Assembly: GCA_030562195.1 (NCBI GenBank) | Contig: CM060200.1 | Location: 22,297,023 to 22,361,022 of the forward strand | Direction: 5' to 3' | From: Nipponacmea schrenckii | Lineage: Eukaryota > Mollusca > Gastropoda > Lottiidae | Length of the DNA: 64,000 nt | Shown: in pieces, positions 1 through 12,200 of the stretch | How the letters are laid out: each line of letters starts with the position of its first letter | Numbering within the stretch: position 1 is the stretch's first letter | The notes under the pieces: generated by a model | The model's database searches: none | What the model was told of the DNA's origin: nothing | What the model saw: only the letters and a program-made list of their open reading frames with translations | Translations under genes and position numbers: made by a program

Positions 1-1321
1 TCAGTTGGTCAGTTGACAGTAAAATGTTATGACAACCATTGAAGAGTTCCAATCAAAACAAACTACGAGTTACATCCCCTTCAAAAAGCCATTTCGACCA
101 GACTCTGTAGGCTTCGACAAATCGACCGACCATGATGTCACGTCCAATATAGTACATGAAAAGAACATGACACAAACATGAAATAAATGCTATATTGGGG
201 CCTTTTCTAAGAATTTTTTTTTTTTACAATCGAACGGCGATTTCGTAAGGCCTTTCCAAGCAAATTTTTCTTAGTCCAGTAGACAACTGATTCTGGTTTC
301 GAGGTCAGAAGCGTTCTCGGATGAGTCCAGCAGTATGGCCTTATTTGAACAAATTGGTTTGAACATCAGCCAATCGAATGTAACAATCTATCAGATGAAT
401 CTTTAATTCGTTCTAAATAGACGCGCATTCTAGTTAAATCTAGACAATTAGATGTTTGTATTTTTGTAAATTTGTAGCATTTAGTGTATAATATACTGAG
501 ACGCAGTATTAGAATGAATAGAGTTTTACGTTTAAGTCAAAGACCCTGGTTCAAGAGATTCATATTGTAACAAGGGGTGAGCAATTGGGCCACCCCCGTC
601 CCCGCCCCCAGTGAGAGTCAATTTTAGATTGAAAATCAAGCCGTCTAAATGCTAAAAATTCATCCTCGACCACCTGAAGTCCGTTGACTTCATTTCAGGG
701 ATATTAAGTGAGTTAAAAAGAACTTTACTATTGATTTTAAACATATCTGCACAAAGATACAAACTTAAGGAGAGATCATGCTCTCAATTGAGTCACCAGC
801 AAACTGGATATATGTGACAGTTAGATATGTTTCAACCAAAATAGTTTATTATCCCCTAGATTGTTCTGTAGTACATGTATACAAGTTTTAATTGTCGTTA
901 CCCAAGCTATCAAAGCCTCCATAAGAGTCAAACGCCATTACTCTGAACTCCAAGACAAATTTCTTCATGTATACACAAAGTGTCTAGTTGCAGCTTACAA
1001 AAGAAATCAAAATCTTAGCAATTTTCTCGCCCACTGTTGAACTTGAACCATTTAACAATGCTCATGTATCCTAAACGTAGAACTTTTGATTGGTGATATA
1101 AATATATTAATCAATTTCTAAGTTGGATTTCAGGACTGGTGCCATTCCTATAAACTAAATACTTTATATCGGAGTGGGGATGTGTCTCTGTGAGGGTGCG
1201 TGCTTTTGTATGTCTTTAACTAAAATCATACTAACTATCTATTGTTCTGTGCTAGGCAAGTGCTTAACACCAAGGTCAATTCTTGAAACCATATGTAAAT
1301 AAAATTTGTAGGCAGGTAATA
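1..1321. other. Intergenic sequence, no gene recognised
   Basis: AT-rich sequence with stops in all frames and no recognisable exon on either strand. A short C-rich patch lies near 590-610. The stretch around 515-575 shares wording (GAGTTTTACGT; a 'GACC..GGTTCA..' string) with 4980-4995 and 2818-2835, which suggests scraps of old dispersed repeats, but they are too short to define a family. Confidence 0.5.
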
Positions 1322-1327
1322 TTTATT
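1322..1327 (-). promoter_or_regulatory. Polyadenylation signal AATAAA for the ankyrin-repeat gene
   Basis: The plus strand reads TTTATT, which is AATAAA on the minus strand. It lies 44 bases downstream of the ankyrin gene stop codon, a plausible position for a short 3'UTR. Confidence 0.55.
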
Positions 1328-1370
1328 ATGTTTATATACACAGTTAAAAATAAGAGATTTAATACAAAAA

Positions 1371-2468
1371 TTATTTCTTTTTCCCCTTTTTCTTTCCCTT
1401 TTTGCCACCTTTTTTCCCTTTCTTTCCCTTTTTCTTTTTGCCACTTTTAGTTTTTGATTTGGCAGCACCACCTTGGATAGAGAAATCAGGCACATCTGGT
1501 ACTTCGTTAATTTCTTCAATTTCCGGCATTTCACCATGACTGGCAGCTAAAAGTACCTGCCAGGTTTCGGACTGCACACGTGTAAAGTTGATAGGCCGAA
1601 CACCTGAAGAAGTTTCACAATCTAGTTTGGCTCCCGCTAGAATTAAATATTTGGCTGTTTCAGTATGATGACCTGCAATCCAAATTTTAGCTAACATTAA
1701 TAACATTGTCATATTTTGTTTCTGTCTTACAATATTAACAAATGCGGTACAGACGGACGTAATGGGGATAAAACTATCGGGGATGAGACATCTCTATGGA
1801 AGGGCAAGTCTCCATGGAGCGTCTCTAAGGGTTCTCTCCCAAATTGGTGCATTCTGACACATTTTGTGACAAAAACGCATTCAATTTGTAAATACTTTTA
1901 AAAACTTTTTTTCTAGTCCGATTACCGCCGCCATTGAAAATACTAAAGTCAAAGATAAAAGAATCTTGACGTACCCTTAGCAGCTAAATGTAAAGGTGAG
2001 ACATTTGAAGGTACTGCAATATTAACATCAGCTCCCGATTCTATTAGAATTCGAACAACTTCCGCATGTCCTTCTGAAAAGAATTGAATGATAGGAAAAC
2101 AATAATTAATTTATTTTAATAGCCTAATCTCACCAAAACCTGCCTATTATAGCCCAGCTGCACCTGTTCGAAAATAGAAGGTATCTAATGCAAAACAAAC
2201 AACAAAAAATAAAAAAAAATAAATAAAAACTGAATTTTCGTACTCTTCAAATTCACCATTAGCCCTATTGACCTTATCATTACGTACCTGCCGCTGCCCT
2301 TGCAAGGGCTGTCACGCCCACTTCATCACGAAGGTTTGGGTTCACTCGTTTCCTTAATAATTTAAGAACTGAAGAGATATCGCCTTGACCAGCAGATGAG
2401 ACAAGCCTGTTTTCAGTTTCTTTTCCAATATATACTTTAGATAAAACAATATTTGCTGCCATTTTCAT
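1371..2468 (-). CDS. Ankyrin-repeat protein with lysine-rich C-terminus (3 exons)
   Basis: Exons on the minus strand: 2288-2468 (start MKMAANIV), 1975-2073 and 1371-1675, joined in phase 1 at both introns with GT-AG borders, giving about 194 residues. The joined reading contains ankyrin repeats: GVTALARAAAEGHAEVV runs across junction 1, and SPLHLAAKGHHTETAKYL runs across junction 2. These match the 'TPLHxAAxxGHxEVVxxLL' consensus. Roughly residues 15-140 form three to four repeats. An acidic stretch (EIEEINEVPDVPD) follows, then a tail made almost only of K and G. The family is a protein-protein scaffold and the tail could bind nucleic acid or acidic partners; neither role is shown by the sequence. 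No catalytic domain is visible and I cannot name an orthologue. It is divergent from the potassium channel gene. Confidence 0.85.
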
Positions 2469-3420
2469 TCAAAATTCGTTCTATACACTTCATACTTCAT
2501 ATGGCCGGTTTTGCAGCCTACCGTTGTCAGGTGTTTGTTTATAGTTTTAATAGCCAAACGTACCTTTAATCGGAAAGAGTGCCAGCGAGATTACAAGAGT
2601 TGCCTCCCTTCAACCGTTGACTAAAGGGATTAGTAGCCAAACTCAATACTCCTATAACTCTATATAGGAATATTGTGCAACCCTTATCTTAATACAGAGA
2701 AACAATACTATGAAAATTGATTGTGTAAATTTGATATACAGTGAGACTGTTAGGCATAATAAATGGAAGATAGTAAAATAAAGCTTATAAATTTCAGAGA
2801 TTTCTTCAACCATATGATAAAGACCCGGTTCATATTGTAGCTTTAATTAACGTATGATGTCAAATTCTGAAGCCCCCAAATTAACCATTAGACGCATTAG
2901 GTTAGTTCTAAAAATAAATTGGGATAAATCCGAGATTAAGGATTTAAGGCTATTTATGGGGTAAGAATACCACTTTAATACCTAGCTATCACCCCTAGTA
3001 ACATAAGTCATAACCTATACATATTCAGTCTATTCAAAAAATCCCTTTTACTATCGAAACTTTATTAGCTTCGAGGAGATCAGCCCTATTCTTCATTGCC
3101 CTAAAAATGCGAATTGTTGTTTACATGTGAAATACTTTTGAGTATTTTCTTGAATGAAACGAAACGTTTATGGTCAATGAGTATTCTAATTTCGACCTTG
3201 GTGAGTCGAGAGTCCCTGTTTACGATTGTGAATTGCAAGTTTCAATAATTCGCTAGTGGAAACATTTGGAAATATATTCTTGTACTCGGAGCAGCATTTT
3301 GGAATGTTTTGTTAACAATGACACATTTTATGTAATAGATGAGTGAGGGGTTTTATTTTAGTCTTAGGTATACCAAATAGATTGTGCGGCAGTGAAAGAA
3401 GCTAGCAATAAACAAGAAAC
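2469..3420. other. Divergent intergenic region between ankyrin and potassium channel genes
   Basis: 952 bp without a recognisable exon. It must hold the promoters or 5'UTRs of both divergent genes. I see no clear TATA box or initiator. An in-frame TAA 12 bases upstream of the channel ATG closes that reading frame. Confidence 0.5.
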
Positions 3421-4851
3421 ATGCATTTTATTCACCAGAATGCGGATCGATATCCACCATCAAGTTACCATTTAAAACCACCAGAAGGTTTCGGAGAACC
3501 TCACGGGACACCTAATGCTAGAAGACGGTCATCGTTTTGTGCTTCATTTCAAGGTTCCAGATTCTCTCTAGCAGAGAGTGGATGTCACCCCCAAGAATCA
3601 AATCAATTATTAGATGAGAACAGTGAAGAATCTGATAGTTTCTATCCCAGTTCAACAGACCTAACAGAAAAACATGATTGTGCTGAGCAAGGTTGTGGAC
3701 GAGTTATTATCAACGTTAGTGGAATGAAGTTTGAAACTCAATATAGAACACTAAGTAGATTACCGAATACTTTACTTGGAGATGCAGAAAAGAGAGCAAA
3801 ATATTGGAATCCAAAACGACATGAATATTTCTTTGATCGTTACCGACTTGCCTTCCCTGCAATATTATATTACTACCAAAGTGGAGGAAGAATGAAGTGT
3901 CCGTTAGAAGTTCCGTTCGATATATTCCTGGAAGAGTTGCATTTCTTTGAGATGGGGCATCATGTCATACAGTCACTCAAGGTTAACGAAGGTTGTATTT
4001 TGGAGGAACCGACAATCAAACCTCCAAGAAATAGTGTTCAAAGAACAATTTGGAATCTCGTAGAATGTCCCGAAAGTTCTTATTTCGCCAAAATTTTCAC
4101 ATTTTTATCAATAATTTTCATCTGGATATCAGTGGCGTTGTTTTGTATCGAGACGTTACCAGAGTTCCAAAATGTAGGTTGCAGAGAAGAGAATAGAACA
4201 GACAGTAATGGTACCATTGTCACAGTTGAAGTTCCTGATTTCTCTCATACATTATTTATATTAGAATCTGTATGTATATTTTGGTTTGTGTTTGAGATCG
4301 TGTTAAGATTCAGTGTATGGCCATCAAAACTAGATTTTCTGAAGACTGTGATTAATTGGATCGATCTGGTGTCAATTTTACCTTATTTTATATTCCTTGG
4401 TCTAACTTTGTCACTAGATGAATGCCACACCAACAATAAAAGTGGATTATTGTCAGTATTAAGAGTGATCCGGGTGGCTCGAGTTTTCAAACTCAGTAAA
4501 CATTCTGAAGGACTCAAGGTTTTAGCTAAAACAATGAAAACGAGTTTAAGAGAATTGTTTATGTTTGCTATGTTTTTGGGTATAGCTACTATCATATTTT
4601 CGGGAGCTGTATTTTACGCTGAAATGGGTAACGAAAATAGTCAGTTTGAGAGTATACCAGGCACGTTTTGGTGGACTATTGTCACTATGTCAACTGTAGG
4701 TTATGGAGATTATGTTCCAGTTGGAACATTTGGTAAAATTCTTGGTGGTTTCTGTGCTATCTCTGGTGTATTAACTATAGCTCTACCAGTTCCAGTTATT
4801 GTAGCAAATTTCAACACATTTTATAAACAAAGTACTGGAAGATCTCATTAA
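3421..4851 (+). CDS. Voltage-gated potassium channel, Shaker/Kv1-type, intronless
   Basis: Single exon of 476 residues; the start is fixed by an in-frame TAA 12 nt upstream. Order of parts: variable N-terminus (1-93); T1 tetramerisation domain from residue 94 (RVIINVSGMKFETQ ... AILYYYQSGGR); S1 about 222-245; an extracellular loop with two N-glycosylation sequons (NRT, NGT); S2 about 276-298; S3 about 305-327 (NWIDLVSILPYF); S4 about 346-362; S5 about 378-401; selectivity filter TVGYGD at 425-430; S6 with the PVP hinge at 457-459. T1 and pore are closest to Shaker by eye. S4 reads LRVIRVARVFKLSK, one three-residue charge repeat shorter than I recall for Kv1. The C-terminus ends nine residues after NFNTFY (KQSTGRSH) and lacks the PDZ-binding tail of many Kv1 proteins. 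The expected product is a plasma-membrane K+ channel subunit acting as a tetramer. It could be a retrocopy or a member of a lineage expansion. Confidence 0.96.
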   Translation: MHFIHQNADRYPPSSYHLKPPEGFGEPHGTPNARRRSSFCASFQGSRFSLAESGCHPQESNQLLDENSEESDSFYPSSTDLTEKHDCAEQGCGRVIINVSGMKFETQYRTLSRLPNTLLGDAEKRAKYWNPKRHEYFFDRYRLAFPAILYYYQSGGRMKCPLEVPFDIFLEELHFFEMGHHVIQSLKVNEGCILEEPTIKPPRNSVQRTIWNLVECPESSYFAKIFTFLSIIFIWISVALFCIETLPEFQNVGCREENRTDSNGTIVTVEVPDFSHTLFILESVCIFWFVFEIVLRFSVWPSKLDFLKTVINWIDLVSILPYFIFLGLTLSLDECHTNNKSGLLSVLRVIRVARVFKLSKHSEGLKVLAKTMKTSLRELFMFAMFLGIATIIFSGAVFYAEMGNENSQFESIPGTFWWTIVTMSTVGYGDYVPVGTFGKILGGFCAISGVLTIALPVPVIVANFNTFYKQSTGRSH

Positions 4852-6203
4852 AATTTTTAAAAAGTCACCTAGTCAGAAGTAATTAAAATGAAATAACCAT
4901 ACATTTATTGTTGGCAATTATTTCATTAAGGGAGGCTGAGTCTCACAAAGCTAAGTTACTCAAAATGAAATGAGAATGAGTGGAGTTTTACGTCCTACTC
5001 TTCTGAGCCTTATGGGCTAAGGTTACTCAAATATTTGCTGTTTAACAATAGCCTTAAGTATTGTTCTTCAAATGCACATACACTCAGTGTGCACTTGAAT
5101 GTTCCAACTTATATTTTACGCCACCAATGTATTCAATTATATACCAAAATAATAATACTGTGATATTACAACATTTCTACCTTATTTTTATTAATTATAT
5201 TTTATAATACATTGTAAAAATAAAGTTTGCCTTAACTTCCTGTGTATTGTTTATTGACTCGCATGATTGTTGCAGGTTGGTCAAGAATTTCTCAAAGGGA
5301 GATTGTATTTGTGTCCAAATATGACTGCTCAGATTGTCAAATTTAGATTAATAGGTACACATCATTGTAACTCAAAGCATCAACAAAGACAATGACGTAA
5401 ACTTTCTCAGAAGAAACCAAGGCATTAGGCTTCCCATTGGAGTGGAAAAATATATTAAAATTGTTAATGTTTATATTTTTTTTCTGGTAGGAATATGTAC
5501 AATAAAATACAATATACATAAATAATTTAAGATTATCATCACAGTAAAATGTACCACTAACTACAGAACCATATTAATATTTGTTTTGTGAGAATATTTC
5601 TACAATCAGCTATTTAACACCTTGTGGGGACAGAGAGATCTACAAGTTTTGAAATCCTATATAAAAAGTCATTTGTAGCTAATACAATACAATGAATAAT
5701 AGTATGTATGTTTATTTTACATGTATTTTTAACTTAAAATTTAGGCTAGAGACAAATTATTATTTATCATTTACAAACGCTTTTCTAAAATTTCAACTGT
5801 AAATACTCAAGACCAAAAGTATTTTTTTCTCTCAAAATATAATAAATAAATCAAGAGGGCCCATGTATTTTCCTGGAGCATTCAAAACCAATAAGGCTAT
5901 CTATAATCAGATCTATTGCCTTCACATACTTATCTAAAAATTCTTAGTTTTCAACATACAGATAAAATAAACAGCCATCTTTTATCCTTTCTTAAAACAG
6001 AATCATTCAGTGAACAGATCTACATGAATCACACTAATAACTAGCATGACTTATCTAGCCAGCCCTATCAGTTCTCAGAATGTGACTTTGTCAAAGTCTC
6101 ATCTGTATATCACGTTTAAGGAACTGATAAGGCAAGATTTGTCAGGCTAAATGATAATTAGAAAATAATAATGCTTTAAAAACCATATAGCTTCGTATCT
6201 CAT
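4852..6203. other. Convergent intergenic region (channel 3'UTR, CEP120 3'UTR)
   Basis: 1.35 kb between two converging genes. Both 3'UTRs must lie here. The part at 4960-5040 resembles a decayed dispersed repeat (GGAGTTTTACGTCC, also hinted near 530). No open frame with coding character is visible. Confidence 0.5.
5219..5224 (+). promoter_or_regulatory. Polyadenylation signal AATAAA for the potassium channel gene
   Basis: AATAAA lies 368 bases after the channel stop, followed by a GT-rich stretch (TGTGTATTGTTT near 5240), as expected for a cleavage and polyadenylation site. Confidence 0.5.
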
Positions 6204-9200
6204 CTAGCCATTTTTATGAGCAATAGATTCTCGTATTTGTCTATCTAATTCAGCTATGATTTTATCTTGTGAAGTATAAACACCAGTTCTAAGTAATGTA
6301 TCGCGTTCTTCTATTAATCTTGTTATACGATCATCTATACTAGTATCTAAATCTGTATTCAATCTTTTACCAGTCATTGTATGTATATCATTAGAATCAC
6401 CAGTTGATTTTAATCTATCTTCTTCTAATTGTTTTAATCTGAAATGAAATATTGTATTCTTTATTGTTATAAACCTCATTTAGCTAAAGATTCACTCTAT
6501 ATTTTAATAGTTTAAAAACAAAATATGCAATGCCCTGGATGTGGTTATTGTTTATTTACAACTTGTTTGATTTGCTGGAATTACTGCAGTGAGTAGGGGT
6601 GTTCCTTACATTTAATTCAGAATTTTATTTATATACAGAACTTGTGTTTCAACCTGAAACCTACTATTCTGCAAATATTCAAATACAATGTCATACATAC
6701 AAACAGTACGTTTCATTATTAATCATCAACTAAAGGACTTACTTATTTAGTTCATTTTTGATATCTTCAAGTTCCTTTTTCTCAGACGCTACAACATCCT
6801 TTTCTTCTGCAGCTAAATATCTTAATCTCATGTGATCTAGTTCTTGTTGTTGTTTCTTTAGGTTAGCTTTTGCCATATCTTGTTCTTTTTGTTTTAGCCT
6901 GGCCAGTTCTTTTAATGCTCGACCCCACTGTTGTTTATAATGTACTTTAGATTTAGTAACAGCATCTAGCTTTCTCTCTAATTCAACCTGTCAATAAGTT
7001 TGATAATAGTTTCATTAACAGTATCATAAAGTGCCAAATTTATGCCAAATTTTTTAAATAAAGATACATAGATATCATAAGCTTAGGACTGAAGTTAAAA
7101 AATTTGTTAAATGATAATGAAGAAGAATATTATCAGAAAAGAAAAGAGGATAATGTAATCTATTCTAGATCTATAATTGATTAATTAGCATAAAACAATT
7201 ATCAGCATAATTAACAACTACAGAACTGTTGTAACTGACCATTAATAATATGCTATGAATTCCAGCAAAGCTCCAACATACCTTTTCTAATGTTAATAAG
7301 TTAATTTCTGACTGTAATCTAACTTCAGGTTTAGTATTTTGTTGTTCTTTATAAACAGTGAATTCTCTATCTAAAGTTTTATATTTTCTCTCAGCTTCTG
7401 CTACCTAGAAACAAGATGTCATTGTAAGTTATCAAACTGTTGAGGTTGTCAATGAATAGAATTGTGAGATCTTCTATAAGTCAGGCCATGTATTCTCAAA
7501 CGATCTTATTGCTACGATATCCTAGAAATAGTGTCCCTAATACATCCTAGTGTTTAGATCTTAGAATATTAGGGGCCATTATTCATCCTGCAATGAAAAT
7601 TCATGGAGAATTCTATGGAGACTGCCAATTTGAAGTAAAGTGTAAAGTCTTTCTGTTTTGTTGTAGTAGTTACAAGTCAATATACACATTCAACCAAATT
7701 CAAAATCAGGTGAAATTTTTAAGAATAGTAATAACAGTGATACCTCATTTTTATATCTAGCTATCAATTCTTCTAATTCCTTCACTTTCATTCTGTAAAT
7801 ACAATACAATTGTTTATTTGGACATGATAGATCAACCAACTTGGCTCAACCGATTCTATTTAACAGTTTTCTATGAGTCACCTTCAGTTCATCTTCATTA
7901 TTCTTCTTCATACACCGGTGAGGCCTCCTTAATAAGGTGCTATGGTCAATGTTTCCATAGTTGCAGAAAAAGTGTGAAAGAAGCGTCAGATACCAATAAC
8001 CAATAACAATTGTAATTGAGTTTGGCACAGAATTCACTTATGATGGACCAAGTATATTTCTAGTCGCTGTTGTGGAAAACGATTGCAGTTCTATGTGATG
8101 CACAATTATCAGTCAATTACAGTGAACAGTTACATGTACATTACACTAATATACTTACTTTTCTAATTGAACTAAATGATCACAATCTAATTTCAATCTA
8201 TTAGATGCTTCTTTCACTTCTTGTAGTTTTCTTTCATGATCATGATGTAAATCTTTTTTCAACCTTGAAACCTGATTAAAACAGAAATAATGAGAATAAC
8301 ATAATCAGTATAAAGAATAATAAAATTATAAAATAAATTTCGATTCCTTTGGATCAAAATAATCTTGAAACATTAATATTATAATATTTCACACATTATA
8401 TTGGTAATCATTAACATGCATGAAAATAAGCAAAGCAATTTTCTATCATATTGTCCTATGCCTATTTCAATTTTATTAGATTGAAATAAAACCTAACAAA
8501 CCTCATGTTCATTAGCAGCCAATTGCTTTTCTCTCTTTTCCAAATCTGTTAATGTTTTACGTAACTGTTCTTCTAGTTGAGTATATTCTGTTACCTGTTC
8601 AGAGAGTAAATATATAATTATCATGAATACAGAACATCACAACAACAACAACCTTGTATTCAAAAGTATCATTGGGCTTAATATTGGAAAACAAAATCGA
8701 AATGAGCAACATAATATTTATCTGATACAATTTGGTGAATCTAGAAATTAGACAGTAAAGTTTAGTTTATTCAAATTAATATATCATTCAGGTTCAATCA
8801 GATATTACCTTCTTCTGCATTATAATTTCTCTCTCTGTGTCTCTTTTCTTCCATTCTTCACCTAATGCTTTCATGTAGGACATTTCTTTTTGTTTTAACT
8901 ACAATAAAAATAAAGGTTAAAAACTATCAAACACTATCAAATCCAGAATTGAATCATGCTATACTTTTCAAAATATCCTTTTGAAATTTGACAGAGATAT
9001 AAAATATCTATTTAGTGAGATGAGAACCTAGTGACTAGAAACCTACCTGATGTTCAAAAGCTTTTTCTTGTGCCTCTTTCCACATTTCTAATTCCAATGC
9101 AGCCTGATATTCAGCAGATTGTCTTGGAGACACATGAGCATCTTCTATCACATGCTGCTGTTGAATTTGTTGATAATTGATATTCTGACTATGTGATTGA

Positions 9201-12200
9201 ATTTGGTTATTGGCAGGATTCTGTTAGAATTTAAAGATTTAAGTTAATAAAGAATATCATCTAAATTTTATAAGTCTTTGGATAGATGTTACATTTTCAT
9301 CCTTAATTGGATAATCGTAATATTTTTAATCTAGGTACTAAAAGAGACAAACAAAAACCCACAGATTGTTGTTGTTGTTGTAACGGTCCCCAGTCTTCTA
9401 ACACTAACACTACAAATAGTTCTCCATAATATTCCTCAGGTCTAGAAAAAAATAAAACATAATAACATTAGTATCACAAAATAAAACATTAATATCACAA
9501 AATATAACATTGGTATCACAAAATAGAACATTAGTATAACAAAATATTACATTAGTATCACAAAATATAACATTGGTATCACAAAATAGAACATTAGTAT
9601 CAAAATAAAACATAAAAAAGTAAATATAACATTGGTAAATATAACATTAGTATCACAAAATGTAACATTAGTATAACAAAATATAACATTGGTATCACAA
9701 AATAGAACATTAGTATCACAAAATATTACATTAGTATCACAAAATATAACATTGGTATCACAAAATAGAACATTAGTATCACAAAATATTACATTAGTAT
9801 CACAAAATATAACATTGGTATCACAAAATAGAACATTAGTATCAAAATAAAACAGAAGTAAATATAACATTGCTAAATATAACATTAGTATCACAAAATG
9901 TAACATTAGTATAACAAAATATAAGATTTGTTTCATGATATAAGATTAGTATCACACTAGTATCAAAAAATATGAGGTAAATTTTCATTAGAATATCATT
10001 TATACTTTTCAAAGCATATCATATATAAAAAATACCTACGTATTTGTCTTGAAGATGTAAATTCTGTCATTGAATTCTTGTCTAGTACCATGTCCACCTG
10101 TATCTGACTGGAAAATAATATGTTTGTTTTAAAAGAGTAATAAAGACATTTTACTGGATATCCTTGTTTATTATAGCTTAAATAAAACAATAAGGCAAGT
10201 TAGAGATTACTGAGATACAACTTCATTTTCTGAATACAGATAGTGATGGTATAAAAGTGAAACTTACAGTAACATGTGTTTTATCTGTTGGTATAATATC
10301 AGATAATGGTAATCTAGTAGTACCAATAATACTATCTTTATTATTTTCATCACGTTTCCACACCTCTACCAATAACGGTACTCTAACAAAATAACATGTT
10401 AACAAATTATAACCAAACAAAAAATAGTTTTTCAGTATATCTGTAACTCTATTAATATTTGTCAAATTGTAACCATTTTTAGATCTATTATCTAATTAAC
10501 AAAATTTTTTGTATCCTTTGTTCAATAGCCACTTATTATAAATGTACAGCAACTCTTTGATTTAATTGATATTGAGTAACAATATTTGATAAAGATAGCT
10601 TGCCAGGCAAGGTAATATACGCCCACTGGCAGCATTTATTTCAAATAAAAACTTTTCAGTAAGGTTACAATAAGTGGAATGAAATATTCAACCTTCCAAC
10701 CTATTTTTTTCTAGGGTCTCTAGTTTCATTAAAAACCATCAAGAATTGTACCTAATAACAACTCATTAAATATTTTTCGGTATTTTTATGATTTGCAATA
10801 GGGTTCACCCTTAATAATATTTTGATATTTTTAATTCTTAAAAAAATTCTTTTCAAAAACAAGGTCAATAACTTGTAATAAATATTTTTCGATTTTAATA
10901 GGGTTCATCCTTGGGAGACAACAAATAACACAGCCAAGTGACATCAAAATCCATTAAAAAATTTTCTTTCTAGAGTGTTTACAAGCTAAAATTGAACGTG
11001 TTTTCAAGAACAAGGGCTATAACTGACACTAAATATTTCTATTTATTTGATTTATAAAAGGGTTCATCCTTGTGTAAAAAAAAATACTCAAGCCAAAGTT
11101 AATCAAAATCCATTAAGAATAGTTCTTTCTAGAATGTTTACAAGCTAAAATTGAATGCGTTTTTAAGAACAAGGGCAGTAACTCATACTAAAATTTTTTT
11201 CGATTTCGCTGATTTTCAATGGGGTTCATCCTTGAGTTATAACACACTCTCTCACACCAAGTTTCATCGAAATCCATCAAGAATTGTGCCATGTAGAGTG
11301 TTTACGAGACAAAAATCGAACGCGTTTAAAAGAACAAGGGCACTAATTCATATTAGATATATTTTGATATTTTTAATTTTCAATTAGGCGCATTCCTTGC
11401 GATATCCAAAAATTTCAGTGAGTTTTGTCAACATTGGTCATGAATTGTACCTTCTAGAGTGTTTATTAGCCAAAAAGTTAAACCCGTTTTCAAACACAAG
11501 GGCAATAACTGACACTAAATATATTTCGATTTATTTGATTTTCAAAAAGGTTCATCCTTGGGTAAAAACAAATACTCAAGCCAAGTTTTATCAAAATCCA
11601 TTAAGAATTGTTCTTTCTAGAGTGTTTACAAGCTAAAATTGAACGCGTTTTCAAACACAAGGGCAATAACTGATACTAATTATTTTTCGATTTAATTGAA
11701 TTTCAATAGGGTTCATCCTTAGGTGATTACAAATACTCATGCCAAGTTATGTCAAAATCGCTCAAGAATTGTGACTTGTAGAGTGTTTACAAGGCAAAAA
11801 TCCAACACATTTAATAGAACAAGGGCAATAATTCCTATTAAATATATTTCGATATGTGCTATTTTCAAAAGGGTTCATTCTTGGGTGATATTAAACAATT
11901 TCAGCAAGTTTCGTCAAAATCGGTCAATAACTGTGCTTTGTAGAGTGTTTACAAGCTAAAAATTGAACGTGTTTTTCAAAAACAAGGGCAATAACTGATA
12001 TTAATTTTTTTTCGATTAGACTGGTATCCAATAGGCTTCATCCTTGGGTAATAACAATTACTCAGGCCAAGTTTCATTAAAATCCATTAAAAATTGTTCT
12101 CTCAAGAGTATTTACAAGCTAAAATTGAACGCGTTTTCAAGAACATGGGCAATAACTCATACTAAATGTTTTTCGATTTCGCTGATTTTCGATAGGGTTT

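Noticed and set aside
1235..1537. 100-codon plus-strand frame rich in Lys/Arg
   Set aside because: It is the antisense shadow of the GK-rich tail exon of the ankyrin gene.
9410..9936. Open frames with a repeated FCDTNV(I/L) heptapeptide on the minus strand
   Set aside because: By-product of a 21-bp minisatellite inside CEP120 intron 13; the exons on either side join in frame without it.
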